NCBI RefSeq assembly: GCF_011006175.1
Contig: NZ_CP048795.1
Coordinates: forward strand, 62,001 to 126,000
DNA: 64,000 nt
Direction: 5' to 3'
From: Hydrogenobacter sp. T-8
GTDB taxonomy: Bacteria > Aquificota > Aquificia > Aquificales > Aquificaceae
The translations under genes were made by a program, and so were the position numbers. Below, in pieces: positions 52,657 to 61,656 of the stretch. Numbering within the stretch: the stretch's first letter is position 1; every line of letters starts with the position of its first letter. Below the pieces are notes generated by a model. The model saw only the letters and a program-made list of their open reading frames with translations, did not search any database and was not told where the DNA came from.

Positions 52657-53961
52657 ATGAAGATACTTATAATTGAAGATGAAATAGAATACGGTTGGCT
52701 AATATCAAAGTTTTTAAGAGAAAAGGGGCACTCTGTTGACCATGTTTCAAGAGGTGAGTTAGCCATAGACTCTATCGATAAACAGCATTATGACCTGATT
52801 ATACTTGACCTGCTTCTACCTGATATGAACGGCATGGACATTCTCAGAAAGATAAAGGAAATCCCCAGTATTCAGGAAGTGGTTGTTATAACCGGCCATG
52901 GAACAATAAAGATAGCGGTTGAGGCTATGAAGCTGGGGGCTTTTGACTTTTTGACAAAACCTTGCAGTTTGGAAGAGGTTGAACTTGTGGTGAAAAAGGT
53001 AGAAGATATGTTAAGCCTAAAGAGAGAAAATAGCCTCTTAAAAAGCGAAAAAAGGCTGACGGAAGAGGATATGATAATAGCAAGTCCCGCAATGAAAAAT
53101 GTAGTGGATATTATAGGAAAGATAGCTTGCAGTGATTGTAGTGTTATAATACAGGGGGAAAGTGGGGTCGGTAAAGAGCTTGTTGCTAAACTTATACATA
53201 GACTAAGTGATAGAAAGGATAAACCCTTCGTCGCCATAAATATATCCGCTATACCTCAGGAACTCTTGGAAGCTGAGCTTTTCGGTTATGAAAAGGGAGC
53301 ATTTACTGGTGCAGGCAATCAAAAGGCAGGCTTTATGGAATTAGCTAAGGGAGGGACGCTTTTTTTAGATGAAATAACAGACCTTGACCTCAAATTACAG
53401 GCTAAGCTTCTGAGGGCTATAGAAGAAAAGAAATTTTATAGATTAGGTGGTAGAAGAGAAGTAGAGAGTGATGTACGCATTATCTGTGCAACAAATAGAG
53501 ATATTAAAAAGCTAGTTGATGATGGGCTTTTCCGAGAGGATCTGTATTACAGACTAAACACAGTTGAAATTAAAATCCCTCCTTTAAGGGAGAGAAAGGA
53601 GGACATAATCCCATTAGTTGAACATTTTCTTGAAAAATTCTGTAGAAAGTACAATAAAAAAATAAAGGGTTTTACTGAAAAAGCTAAGGCAACTCTCCTA
53701 TCTTACAATTATCCCGGTAATGTAAGAGAGCTAAGAAACATAGTAGAGAGAGCGGTACTATTATGCAATGAAACTTTGATTGATGAAAACCACCTCAACA
53801 TATCCTTCCACAAGAAGCCTGATAGTATTAAGGAAATAGAAAAGATGAAGATTGAAGAAGTATTGAAGAGAGTTAATTTTGACAAGAGAAAGGCTGCAGA
53901 ACTTTTGGATATTCCTTTAAGAACCTTCTACAGAAAACTTAAGAAATACAATCTTTTGTAA
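52657..53961 (+). CDS. NtrC-family sigma-54 response regulator
   Basis: A 434-residue activator. The receiver domain has acidic Glu-Asp-Glu at 7-9, phospho-acceptor Asp51 in LIILDLLLPDMNG, and Lys in FLTKPCSLEE. The AAA+ domain has Walker A GESGVGKELVAKLIHR, the sigma-54-contact loop GAFTGA (about 215), Walker B GGTLFLDEITDLDL and the R-finger region. A Fis-type HTH ends the protein (DKRKAAELLDIPLRTFYRKL). ATG at 52657 follows the kinase stop; the frame is also open to 52642. Its target is probably the -24/-12 promoter 100 bases downstream. Confidence 0.94.
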   Translation: MKILIIEDEIEYGWLISKFLREKGHSVDHVSRGELAIDSIDKQHYDLIILDLLLPDMNGMDILRKIKEIPSIQEVVVITGHGTIKIAVEAMKLGAFDFLTKPCSLEEVELVVKKVEDMLSLKRENSLLKSEKRLTEEDMIIASPAMKNVVDIIGKIACSDCSVIIQGESGVGKELVAKLIHRLSDRKDKPFVAINISAIPQELLEAELFGYEKGAFTGAGNQKAGFMELAKGGTLFLDEITDLDLKLQAKLLRAIEEKKFYRLGGRREVESDVRIICATNRDIKKLVDDGLFREDLYYRLNTVEIKIPPLRERKEDIIPLVEHFLEKFCRKYNKKIKGFTEKAKATLLSYNYPGNVRELRNIVERAVLLCNETLIDENHLNISFHKKPDSIKEIEKMKIEEVLKRVNFDKRKAAELLDIPLRTFYRKLKKYNLL

Positions 53962-53962
53962 A

Positions 53963-54046
53963 TGCCAAAATGGCAAAACATTTGACAAATTGACACATCT
54001 GAACCTAACATCAAAAGCGAGAGGCACTTGATTTATCAGTAAAAGA
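53963..54046 (+). promoter_or_regulatory. Putative activator site upstream of DsrE-porin promoter
   Basis: A perfect inverted repeat TGCCAAAATGGCA (53963-53975) is followed by TTTGACAAATTGACA, which has a direct TTGACA repeat at 8-base spacing. Its distance (about 90 bases) from the -24 element fits an enhancer for the NtrC-like protein encoded just upstream. Confidence 0.5.
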
Positions 54047-54060
54047 TCCATTACAGGTTT

Positions 54061-54077
54061 TTGGCATACTTCTTGCA
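54061..54077 (+). promoter_or_regulatory. Sigma-54 promoter of DsrE-porin operon
   Basis: TTGGCATACTTCTTGCA has GG at 54063-54064 and GC at 54075-54076, ten bases apart, the same layout as the nitrogen promoters. The first gene starts at 54119 with AAGGAGG before it. Confidence 0.87.
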
Positions 54078-54118
54078 TACTACATCTATGAAAGGATCAA
54101 TCCTAAGGAGGTAGTAAC

Positions 54119-54625
54119 ATGGATAGAAGAGGCTTTTTTAGATTAGCAAGTCTATTAGCTTCTGTGCCCTTTATAAATAAGATTGCGGAAGCTGCTCCAC
54201 CAAAGGTAAAAATGGAAGATATTAAAAAAGACGCCAAAATAGCTGTGGTCTATCACTGTGATTTTCCTCAGGAAGCAAGGTTTAAGGCTATGCTGGGTAA
54301 TATAAGAAACCATCTGTCTGTTTATGACAATGACCCCTTTAGGATAAAGATAGTTGTCGTGGCTCATGGTGCAGGTGTTAAGTTCTTTATGAAAGACCTT
54401 TCCGGCAGTCCATGGGAGACAGAAGGTATAAAGATTGACGAACTCTACCAGACAGAAAAGGATCTGTTGGCTTATGGTGTTGAGTTTTATATATGTAATA
54501 TAACTTTGCAAAGGTTAAGACTTGATGCTAATAAGCTACATGAGTTTACTAAGATAGTGCCTTCTGGAGTTGGAGCCATTGGAGACTTGCAATCAAAGGG
54601 TTTTGCTTACATAAAAGTACAGTAA
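54119..54625 (+). CDS. Tat-exported DsrE-like protein
   Basis: A 168-residue protein with an N-terminal twin-arginine signal (MDRRGFFRLASLLASVPFIN). The mature part has the DsrE/DsrF fold pattern: AKIAVVYHCDFPQEARFKAM, an FRIKIVVVAHGAGVKFFMKD middle and YGVEFYICNITLQRLRLDAN with a conserved Cys, then GVGAIGDLQSKGFAYIKVQ. DsrE proteins bind or pass sulfur, normally in the cytoplasm, and export across the membrane is uncommon. It is first in a sigma-54 transcript with a porin, behind a sensor-kinase block. Sulfur-compound handling in the periplasm is the likely but unproven role. Confidence 0.87.
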   Translation: MDRRGFFRLASLLASVPFINKIAEAAPPKVKMEDIKKDAKIAVVYHCDFPQEARFKAMLGNIRNHLSVYDNDPFRIKIVVVAHGAGVKFFMKDLSGSPWETEGIKIDELYQTEKDLLAYGVEFYICNITLQRLRLDANKLHEFTKIVPSGVGAIGDLQSKGFAYIKVQ

Positions 54626-54636
54626 GGAGGTGATAT

Positions 54637-56214
54637 ATGAAAAACAAGAAGTTAATAGGAGGCTTACTTTTTGCGGCAGTTTTCGCATTACCAGAACCTT
54701 CTCATGCCATAAGACTTTCTGGTCCTGCGGAAGACCAGTACATGGACATTAACCTTCTTATGCAGTTGTGGTTTAGACAGCAGGACATTAGCGATCAAAA
54801 TAGACCCAATTTCATAGGGGCAAGTGATAGAACAGATGTGTTCTTTAGAAGGGTGAGGCTGAGGTTTGGAGGGAGCGTTAATCCTTGGTTTAAGTTTAAC
54901 TTTGTTCTAAGAGATAACGATTTTGGAAGAGACCCTTATGATGCACCTTTTGGTGGACAGCCTACACATGGAAGGAGACAGAGTAACAGGAATACCGGAG
55001 TTATTCACGAGCTGGATGTAGTGCTTGTCCCAAGTGCCATGACAGACATGAGGGGTATAACCCTTGACCTACACTTAGGCTATCCAAGAGTTCCTCTGGG
55101 TAGGGAGCAGTTTCAAAGAGCCTATGACAACATAGACCTGGATAGGACAAATGCAACGCTTAGGTGGACTCATCTTACTATTGGAGACGTCACCGGCAGA
55201 GCCTTTGGTGGCTACGCCCATATAAGAGGAGCAAGCAAGGGACAGGGTTATTCCAGGGTTACCTTTGATGGATTCTTAGGTTTATTTGGAGGGTTTAAAA
55301 ACGTCCGAAATCCGTGGGATGATACCGTTGTAGGTGCTTCTTCCACTACTCCCTTGTGTGGCTTTACTGCACCAAATCCGGGTGTGGGCACTTGTCTTTC
55401 GAAGGCAAGGGGCAACTCCTCTAATAGCCCGCTTGTAACCTTGCGAGGAACCGTGACCTTTGGCGACCAAGAGGGTAGACCTGCAATATACAATTGGCTT
55501 TATAGAGATACCTACCTTGGAAAGCGGAAAGGCATCACCCTTGGTGTATCCTACGCATTTCAAAACAAAATAGACCAACACATAATAACAGATACACAAG
55601 GTATATCACCGGGCTTTCTTGGCAACGGTAGCCCTCAAAACGGTGCTGGCACGGTTAATGTAAGAATACCTTATCTATTACTGCCTAACCCTTTATCTGT
55701 ACCTAATAGTACTCTGGCTAACAATCTTCTCGATAATAAGGTTGATATGAAGTTTTATGGTGTGGATTTTGCATGGCATCACGGTCCAGTATCCCTTGTT
55801 GCGGAGCTTGGTCAGGTTAAGTTTAGCAAGCTAATACTACTTGATGGTGCTAACAATGTTTACCCTAACAGAAGTATAAAAAACGACTTCTGGCTTTTGA
55901 AGGCAGGCTACATGCTAAATCCAAAGTCCAAACACAAGTTTGAACCCTACATAACCTACTCTGAGTATAAACCCCAAATAGTTCAGGTTGGAACTGGTGC
56001 AAACGCGAGATTTTACGGAGATGCTACAAACTTCGTGGGTCCCAATACGAGTGCCACTGGAAATCTGGGTAACATAAAGCAGATGGGCTTAGGTATTAAC
56101 TATTACTTCATAAATGAAAACTTCCGATGGACACTTGAATACACAAAGTTTGATGAACAGAGGAATAGCATAAAAAACGATGCAGTTACCCTTCAGTTCC
56201 AATGGATCTTCTGA
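54637..56214 (+). CDS. Outer-membrane porin, OprP/O-like
   Basis: A 525-residue beta-barrel with a signal peptide (LIGGLLFAAVFALPEPSHA). Residues 30-110 (YMDINLLMQLWFRQQDISDQ, then FFRRVRLRFGGSVNPWFKFN) match the start of OprP-type porins, with later alternating strands, a Cys pair (LCGFTAPNPGVGTC) in an outer loop and a C-terminal aromatic (LQFQWIF). It overlaps none of its neighbours but follows the DsrE-like gene by 11 bases. It probably admits the substrate sensed by the upstream lipoprotein. Confidence 0.85.
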   Translation: MKNKKLIGGLLFAAVFALPEPSHAIRLSGPAEDQYMDINLLMQLWFRQQDISDQNRPNFIGASDRTDVFFRRVRLRFGGSVNPWFKFNFVLRDNDFGRDPYDAPFGGQPTHGRRQSNRNTGVIHELDVVLVPSAMTDMRGITLDLHLGYPRVPLGREQFQRAYDNIDLDRTNATLRWTHLTIGDVTGRAFGGYAHIRGASKGQGYSRVTFDGFLGLFGGFKNVRNPWDDTVVGASSTTPLCGFTAPNPGVGTCLSKARGNSSNSPLVTLRGTVTFGDQEGRPAIYNWLYRDTYLGKRKGITLGVSYAFQNKIDQHIITDTQGISPGFLGNGSPQNGAGTVNVRIPYLLLPNPLSVPNSTLANNLLDNKVDMKFYGVDFAWHHGPVSLVAELGQVKFSKLILLDGANNVYPNRSIKNDFWLLKAGYMLNPKSKHKFEPYITYSEYKPQIVQVGTGANARFYGDATNFVGPNTSATGNLGNIKQMGLGINYYFINENFRWTLEYTKFDEQRNSIKNDAVTLQFQWIF

Positions 56215-56237
56215 GGGGCTGCTCCTGCCTTTTTTTA
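56214..56237 (+). terminator. Terminator after the porin
   Basis: AGGGGCTGCTCCT can form a five-pair stem with one G-T pair, followed by GCC and seven T residues. Stem is short but the T-run is clear. Confidence 0.6.
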
Positions 56238-56347
56238 ACCAAACAGAGTATAGCCCCTGCTCACCTCCCTTCTCTTTTCCCCCTTTTTTTAATTTTTCTG
56301 TTTTCTGCAAAGAACAAGGTACAATTGGATTAGATTCAATTGAAAAA

Positions 56348-57256
56348 TCAGTTTCCACACCTTAGGGTTTCTTCCACCAACAGCCCCTCCTTTAAACCCC
56401 AGTCGCTTACCCTTATCCTGTTTTTCCCGAAAAGAACCATGCTTCTATAAAAGATAACAAGCCCAGGAATTATCACCTTTGCCCTCTTTGGCTCTATGTG
56501 GGGAAAATTGGCAATGCGATCCCTTTCCTTCATAGAGCTTAGTGTCTCAAGCCAGAACATGAGCCTATCTAAGGAAAGCTCCTTTCCATGAATATCCTTA
56601 CCCCTGTAGGGATATATACCGTATTCAATGGCGGTTATGGTGGTTATAGTGCCACCAAGACCCACAAGCTCATCGCAGGGTTGGACTACTTCTCTTATAT
56701 GCTCGTCAAGGAAGTTTTTCAGAGACTCAAGCTCATAGTTTTTTGGTGGGTCGTTGTGGATAAATTCTTCTGTGAGGTTTACAATTCCAAAGGGAAAAGA
56801 CCTTATGCTCTCTATTTGAAAGCCTCTACCACATACAAACTCTGTTGACCCACCCCCTTGGTCTATGATACAAAACCTTCCAGAGGGTCTAAGAGAATAG
56901 GCTACAGAGAGAAAGGCATACCTTCCTTCCTCTTCAGGAGTAATAACCCTCAGCTCAAGCCCTGTGAGAGCCTTTAGCCTTTCTAAAAACTCCCTTGAGT
57001 TTTTTGCTCTCCTTAGGGCTTCTGTCCCCACTATCTTTATGCGTTCCGCCCCAAGCTCCTTTGCCTTCTGGAAAAATTCTCTTATAACCTCAAGGCTTTC
57101 TTCTATCCTGTCTTGCCTTAGGAGACCACTATCCTTTAGGTCTGTTGCCAAGGCTGTTATCCTTCCCTCTTCGTGGATAAGCTCTAAACCTGCATTAACT
57201 TCTGCTACACTGAGCCTTATGGAGTATGAGCCTACATCTATGCTGGCAACTTTCAT
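56348..57256 (-). CDS. ppx: Ppx/GppA-type phosphatase
   Basis: A 302-residue exopolyphosphatase or pppGpp phosphatase of the ASKHA fold. VASIDVGSYSIRLSVAEVNA and VIDQGGGSTEFVCGRGFQIE are the two nucleotide-binding signatures, and ELVGLGGTITTITAIEYGIY the third. It is shorter than the 500-residue PPX, corresponding to the two-domain type without the C-terminal HD part. Whether it acts on polyphosphate or pppGpp cannot be told from sequence. The start lies 32 bases from the tRNA-Ser, on the opposite strand. Confidence 0.9.
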   Translation of the reverse strand: MKVASIDVGSYSIRLSVAEVNAGLELIHEEGRITALATDLKDSGLLRQDRIEESLEVIREFFQKAKELGAERIKIVGTEALRRAKNSREFLERLKALTGLELRVITPEEEGRYAFLSVAYSLRPSGRFCIIDQGGGSTEFVCGRGFQIESIRSFPFGIVNLTEEFIHNDPPKNYELESLKNFLDEHIREVVQPCDELVGLGGTITTITAIEYGIYPYRGKDIHGKELSLDRLMFWLETLSSMKERDRIANFPHIEPKRAKVIIPGLVIFYRSMVLFGKNRIRVSDWGLKEGLLVEETLRCGN

Positions 57257-57288
57257 GGCGGAGAGATATTATAATATTTAACTCCTAA

Positions 57289-57378
57289 GGAGAGGTGACC
57301 GAGTGGCCGAAGGTGCAGCACTGGAAATGCTGTGTACGGGCAAACCCCGTACCGCGGGTTCGAATCCCGCCCTCTCCG
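57289..57378 (+). tRNA. tRNA-Ser (anticodon GGA)
   Basis: A 90-base type II tRNA. Acceptor stem GGAGAGG/CCTCTCC, anticodon stem-loop GCACTGGAAATGCTG (loop CTGGAAA, anticodon GGA), long variable arm with TACGGG-C-AAA-CCCCGTA pattern, T-arm GCGGG-TTCGAAT-CCCGC, discriminator G. CCA is not encoded. Confidence 0.96.
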
Positions 57379-57379
57379 T

Positions 57380-58639
57380 TTAAGCTTTTCTAACCTTCAA
57401 CACAAAGCCTCTGACCTCCTCCACTATTATCGTATCCCCCTTCCTTATGGCTTCATCGCTTACCGCGTTCCATATCTCACCGTGGATAAAGACCTTACCC
57501 TTGCCTTCCACAAAGTCAGTAAAGGCTTCTCCTTGCTCACCCAGTAGCTCCTCTGTGCCAAGCATTTTCTTTCTCTTTTGAGCCTTTAAGCCAAGTCTTC
57601 CTGCAAAGAGGAAAAAGGCTACAGTAAGAGCTACCATTGTCCCTATGACGCTAAGAGGTATATCCCCGTAGGGTGAGTCTGGGCTTATAAGGATAAAGGA
57701 GCCAAGGGCTAAGGCTACAGCACCTGCAAGAGCAAGACCTCCAAAGGTGGGAGTTATAAGCTCAAGCACCAACAAAAGCAATCCCGCAAGGATAAGCAAA
57801 AGCCCAAGCCAGTTTATGCCAATAATACCAAGCCCATACAAACCCAAAAGCAGAGATATAACACCCACCGCACCCGGGATAATACTACCCGGGTTGTAAA
57901 GCTCAAAGAAAATCCCATAAAAGCCTATAAGCAGGAGCATGTAGGCAAGGGTTGGGTTTGTTATAACGCTGAGGAGCTCTTCCCTTAGGCTCTTGCCTAT
58001 CTCTACTGTCTGAAGTCCTTGAGTTTTAAGAGTTGTTTCCTTTCCATGCTTTTTTATCTTCCTACCCTCAAGTTTTTTCAAAAGGTCTACCCTGTCCACC
58101 GCTATGAAGTCTATGACCTTTTCCCTTAAGGCTTCCTCTGGTGTGAGGGAGATGGCTTCCTTTACCATCCTCTCTATCACCTCTGGGTTTCTTCCCTTTT
58201 CCTTTGCTATGCTCCTGACAAAGGCGAGCATGTCTTGCATCACCTTCTCCCTCATAGCCTCGTCCATCCTCTCACCACCCATCTGCACGGGAGTTGCTGC
58301 ACCTATATTTGTCCCCGGTGCCATCACAGCCACGTCTGCAGAAACGGTTATAATAGCCCCCGCAGAGGCTGCACGACCTCCCGGTGGAGAAACATAAACC
58401 ACCACAGGAATAGAAGTCCTCTGAAACTCTTGAATGACCTCCCTCATGGAGCTTTCAAGACCCCCGGGAGTGTTAAGTTCAAGGATAAAGAGCGTTCCAC
58501 CCTCCTTTTCTGCCTTCTCAAGGCTTCTTTTTATGTAGTCCACCATAAGAGGAGTGACCGCATCCTGCCACTGGGATACAAAGACCTTTGCGTGAGAAAA
58601 GCCCACCAGTAGGACAAGGAAGAGAAATATGACTAACAT
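57380..58639 (-). CDS. nfeD: NfeD-family membrane serine protease
   Basis: A 419-residue NfeD protein with an N-terminal signal peptide. Residues 25-230 are a ClpP/SppA-type protease: LELNTPGGLESSMREVIQEF, the nucleophile in PPGGRAASAGAIITVSADVA, and a Lys in the later EREK segment. Four or five membrane segments follow at about 230-350, and the last 80 residues are the OB-fold NfeD domain (LLGEQGEAFTDFVEGKGKVF). It normally partners with stomatin/flotillin (SPFH) proteins, none of which is nearby here. It is leftward, adjacent to hisIE. Confidence 0.92.
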   Translation of the reverse strand: MLVIFLFLVLLVGFSHAKVFVSQWQDAVTPLMVDYIKRSLEKAEKEGGTLFILELNTPGGLESSMREVIQEFQRTSIPVVVYVSPPGGRAASAGAIITVSADVAVMAPGTNIGAATPVQMGGERMDEAMREKVMQDMLAFVRSIAKEKGRNPEVIERMVKEAISLTPEEALREKVIDFIAVDRVDLLKKLEGRKIKKHGKETTLKTQGLQTVEIGKSLREELLSVITNPTLAYMLLLIGFYGIFFELYNPGSIIPGAVGVISLLLGLYGLGIIGINWLGLLLILAGLLLLVLELITPTFGGLALAGAVALALGSFILISPDSPYGDIPLSVIGTMVALTVAFFLFAGRLGLKAQKRKKMLGTEELLGEQGEAFTDFVEGKGKVFIHGEIWNAVSDEAIRKGDTIIVEEVRGFVLKVRKA

Positions 58640-58654
58640 AAGAAAATCTTAAGC

Positions 58655-59275
58655 CTATTTCATCCTGCTTGCAAGCTCTTGGAGAACCTCCTCTATGCCT
58701 ATGCCTCTTATGGTAAGCATAAGGATAAGGTGGTAGAACATGTCAGAGACCTCCGCCCTTATCTCCTCTGGAATGCCTCTCTTTAGTGCTATGAGGGTCT
58801 CTATGGCTTCTTCCCCAAACTTTTGTAGCACACGGTCTTCTCCCTCCTTGTATAGCCTTACCGTGTAGGAGTCTTCTGGCATTTCCTCAAGCCTTTGACG
58901 TATTATCTCCTGTAGCCTTTGCAAGGCTTCAAAGGGTAAGACCCTTTTTGCCTCTCTTCCCTCAGGGTCTCTAAAAAAGCAGTTTCTTTCACCCGTATGG
59001 CAGGCTCTGTTTTTTTCTTGCTCTATTATGTATAGCACCGCATCCTCGTCGCAGTCCACTCGCACCTCAATGACTTTTTGAAGTTCTCCAGAGGTCTCTC
59101 CCTTTTTCCATACGCTTTTTCTTGACCTTGAGTAGTAGTGGGCGTAGCCTGTCTGTAGGGTCTTTTCTATGGCTTCTTCGTTAGCCCAAGCAAACATCCT
59201 TATCTCACCAGTCCTGTAGTCTTGAGCTATGACGGGTATAAGACCCTCTTGGTTAAACTTAAGCCTTAGCACCAC
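58655..59275 (-). CDS. hisIE: Bifunctional PR-AMP cyclohydrolase / PR-ATP pyrophosphatase
   Basis: A 206-residue fusion of the second and third steps of histidine synthesis. Residues 1-110 are HisI ([60 protein letters not shown] and HTGERNCF with the zinc-binding Cys/His). Residues about 115-206 are HisE ([20 protein letters not shown] and [20 protein letters not shown]). This gene order is the standard fused form. It lies between nfeD and scpA. Confidence 0.95.
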   Translation of the reverse strand: MVLRLKFNQEGLIPVIAQDYRTGEIRMFAWANEEAIEKTLQTGYAHYYSRSRKSVWKKGETSGELQKVIEVRVDCDEDAVLYIIEQEKNRACHTGERNCFFRDPEGREAKRVLPFEALQRLQEIIRQRLEEMPEDSYTVRLYKEGEDRVLQKFGEEAIETLIALKRGIPEEIRAEVSDMFYHLILMLTIRGIGIEEVLQELASRMK

Positions 59276-59286
59276 AAACCTCCTAA

Positions 59287-59895
59287 TTAAATATGCTCTC
59301 CTACAAGGCTTATTTTCAAGTCACCGTAAGGCACTTCTTGCTCTATATCCACCACACCCTCTTGGTATAGCACCATAAGAGCCATCAAGTAAGGCACTAT
59401 ATTTTTCCCCAAGAGAAGTCCATAAAAGGAGTTTATAACTCCCATTTCCCTTACCATCTCCCTTAGCTCCTGCAGAGCATCCTCAAACTTGGAGATATGA
59501 ACGGGAAAGCGTCTTTCCCTTCTTCTTTTCCTTTCAGCCCCAGTCTTAGAAGCCCTTATGACCCTTTTGACCTTTTCTATCCTTTGCAGGAGCTCCTCTT
59601 GAACTTCCTCCTCTTGACTTTCAAATTGCTCCACTATCTCCTTTAGGGTGAGCCTCTTTCTTTCCTTTTTTTGCTTTGGCTCGGGAAAGAGGACTTCCGC
59701 CTGCTTTTTCAAGAGAAAGGACGCAGCGAGCACCGCCCTCGCAGGCACTCTAAGGTCCAAAAGCTCATGCCTTCTTATCTCTTCCATATAAGCCCTTGCC
59801 AACACAGATATATCCACATCCCAAGGGTCAAGTTTACCCTCTTCCACAAGCCTGTAGGCAAGAGCAAAGGGATGCTCTTCTTCAAACCTCCACAT
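59287..59895 (-). CDS. scpA: Segregation and condensation protein A
   Basis: A 202-residue kleisin subunit of the SMC-ScpAB chromosome condensation complex. [20 protein letters not shown] and [28 protein letters not shown] are the N-terminal ScpA signatures, the middle is a charged linker (about 90-150), and the C-terminal winged helix ends [20 protein letters not shown]. It is coupled with accD by a 14-base overlap. No scpB is in view. Confidence 0.92.
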   Translation of the reverse strand: MWRFEEEHPFALAYRLVEEGKLDPWDVDISVLARAYMEEIRRHELLDLRVPARAVLAASFLLKKQAEVLFPEPKQKKERKRLTLKEIVEQFESQEEEVQEELLQRIEKVKRVIRASKTGAERKRRRERRFPVHISKFEDALQELREMVREMGVINSFYGLLLGKNIVPYLMALMVLYQEGVVDIEQEVPYGDLKISLVGEHI

Positions 59896-60715
59896 GCCTT
59901 CTCCAATAGGTGGTGAACTTTATGAGCTGGTGCAGGGTGTCCTTTAGGTCTTTTCTGTGGACTACCATATCCACCATGCCCTTTTGGAGCAAAAACTCCG
60001 CAGTCTGAAAGCCCTCTGGCAGTTGCTGTTTTATGGTCTGCTCTATAACCCTCGGTCCTGCAAAGCCTATGAGAGCCTTTGGCTCTGCTATTATAATGTC
60101 TCCAAGAAAGGCAAAGCTGGCAGAAACGCCTCCGGTGGTAGGGTCTGTCAAAAGGGTAATGTAGGGAATACCCTTTTCTTTTAGATAACCCACTCCAATG
60201 GAAGTCTTTGCCATCTGCATTAGAGATAGTATGCCCTCCTGCATCCTTGCACCACCAGAGGTGATAACCGCTATGAGAGGAATTTCCTTTTGACTTGCGT
60301 GCTTGCAGGCTCTATAGAACCTCTCACCCACCACAGAACCCATACTACCACCAATAAACCCAAAGTCCATAACCACAAGCACCACCCTTTCGTCCTTTAG
60401 AAAACCCTCCGCCACAAGCATAGCCTCAGAAAGACCCGTTTGCTCCTGTGCCTGCTTTAGCCTGTCCTTGTAGCTTTTTGTATCCTTGAAGTTTAGAGGG
60501 TCTGTGGGTCTTATGTTTTCAAAGAGAAGCTCGTAGTTTTCCAAAAGATGCTCAAGCCTTTCCTTTGCAGGAACATTGAAGTGATGCTGACACTTGGGAC
60601 ACACATTGAGGTTTGCCTTTAGCTCTGGTATATACAAGATAGACTTGCAGTTTTCACACTTTGTCCAAAGAACTTCTTTCTGCTCCTTTTTCCTAAACCT
60701 ATCAAAAAAGCCCAT
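59882..60715 (-). CDS. accD: Acetyl-CoA carboxylase carboxyltransferase beta subunit
   Basis: A 277-residue AccD that, with AccA, moves the carboxyl group from biotin to acetyl-CoA. The N-terminal four-Cys zinc ribbon is WTKCENCKSILYIPEL and NVCPKCQHHF. The crotonase-like domain has VITSGGARMQEGILSLMQMA, TLLTDPTTGGVSASFAFLGD and GFAGPRVIEQTIKQQLPEGF. Length is standard. It starts the leftward accD-scpA-hisIE-nfeD run. Confidence 0.96.
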   Translation of the reverse strand: MGFFDRFRKKEQKEVLWTKCENCKSILYIPELKANLNVCPKCQHHFNVPAKERLEHLLENYELLFENIRPTDPLNFKDTKSYKDRLKQAQEQTGLSEAMLVAEGFLKDERVVLVVMDFGFIGGSMGSVVGERFYRACKHASQKEIPLIAVITSGGARMQEGILSLMQMAKTSIGVGYLKEKGIPYITLLTDPTTGGVSASFAFLGDIIIAEPKALIGFAGPRVIEQTIKQQLPEGFQTAEFLLQKGMVDMVVHRKDLKDTLHQLIKFTTYWRRHVEV

Positions 60716-60800
60716 GCCTATGGTATTTTACCACGCTCTTGTGAGATAAATTAGCAACCAAAAGAAGTGCCTTTTAGGAATGCCAAAAACACAACTTAGC

Positions 60801-61049
60801 TTAGCTATGAGAACCTTGAGAATATGTGGATATCTCCGCCCTCTTTTTGGCTACATAGTCTTGAACTGCCTTACGAAGTGCCTTTTGCTGTGAACGATAC
60901 TTGAGATAAGAACTTATGCCATACGCTACGAGGTAGAGAATTAGGAAGATAAAAAGTGTGTAAAAGGCAATAGGGTAAATAAGAAGCACAAAGGCAAAAA
61001 AGGCTAGGGCAAAAAGGTATAGGGCTATGATGAGCAGAGTAGCAATCAT
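60801..61049 (-). CDS. Small membrane protein at trailer end of CRISPR array 2
   Basis: An 82-residue protein with an almost wholly hydrophobic N-terminal 55 residues (two or three membrane segments; LLIIALYLFALAFFAFVLLI, then FLILYLVAYGISSYL) and a basic helix (KYRSQQKALRKAVQDYVAKK) ending in a polar tail. The overall design resembles the 78-residue proteins at 5203 and 12595, but the motifs differ, so homology is not certain. ATG at 61049 was chosen; TATAAT lies seven bases upstream and no ribosome site is seen, which fits leaderless translation. It is read in the direction of the array on its right. Confidence 0.6.
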   Translation of the reverse strand: MIATLLIIALYLFALAFFAFVLLIYPIAFYTLFIFLILYLVAYGISSYLKYRSQQKALRKAVQDYVAKKRAEISTYSQGSHS

Positions 61050-61120
61050 AAAGTTTATTATAGGCAAGATGTGGGTTGTGGAAGCCTTTGGCAAACATAC
61101 AGCTTTTTAGCAGTTTTTGG

Positions 61121-61280
61121 TCTATATCCCTCACAGTGGGCTTAAAACTGAGGTATTAACATGAAAAACGCAGTTGTGAAAAAAATCTCCATCCCTCACA
61201 GTGGGCTTAAAACTTTAGTATCTACACACAACAAGCACTAAGGGAGATATGGTCTCCATCCCTCACAGTGGGCTTAAAAC
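61121..61280 (-). CRISPR. Mini CRISPR array 2, three repeats, two spacers
   Basis: Three 28-base repeats at 61121-61148, 61186-61213 and 61253-61280. The common plus-strand core is ATCCCTCACAGTGGGCTTAA followed by AAC; the second and third begin TCTCC while the first begins TCTAT, so the leftmost copy is degenerate as expected at the trailer end. Spacers are 37 and 39 bases. The repeat differs clearly from array 1, yet the right-hand flank is homologous to the array 1 leader. Orientation (leader right, transcription leftward) follows from that and the decayed left copy. Confidence 0.93.
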
Positions 61281-61524
61281 CCAAAGCCACGTATAAAGAA
61301 AAATAAGATACAGCAAGCCTTTTGTCAAGGGGATACCCCTCTCAAATGAGGGTAATTTTTCTCCAACCTCCGATAATGCACAATTTAGTATGCAGTTGTC
61401 AAATTTAAAGCCTTGAAAGACAAGGCTCTAAAGCACTTGCCATCAAAGCATCAAAACATCAAAACATAAAGACACCAAAATATAACCCGTGAAGGACGGG
61501 GAAACCACCATATTCTTCTTAGTC
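61281..61524 (-). promoter_or_regulatory. CRISPR array 2 leader
   Basis: An AT-rich non-coding stretch homologous to 13520-13745. It has the hairpin AGGGGATACCCCT near 61327-61339, minus-strand CCTTGACAAAA beside it, and a promoter-like TTGACA (61402-61397) with CATTAT (61378-61373) after 18 bases, pointing into the array. A run of CATCAAAACATC-like words at about 61441-61465 and CAAGGCTCTAAAG-type sequence are shared with array 1. Where array 1 has the ribbon-helix-helix gene, only about 35 bases remain here (61489-61524). Confidence 0.7.
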
Positions 61525-61627
61525 AATACTACCCCCTCGTTTTCAAAGACCAAAAACCCTATTCAACTGCCAAGATGTCAAGGGGCTTTAGACCCCTAAG
61601 TTTAATCTACGATTTATTGTATCACAA
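61525..61627. repeat. Conserved block upstream of CRISPR leader, copy 2
   Basis: The counterpart of 13958-14060. It includes AATACTACCCCC, the 30-base identical stretch (61551-61580) and a stem AGGGG-CTTTAGA-CCCCT at about 61580-61597. The region 61628-61656 before cysS contains little else beyond a probable cysS promoter. Confidence 0.7.
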
Positions 61628-61656
61628 AGTGGTCTCTTGCGTGCTAAAATACTACT

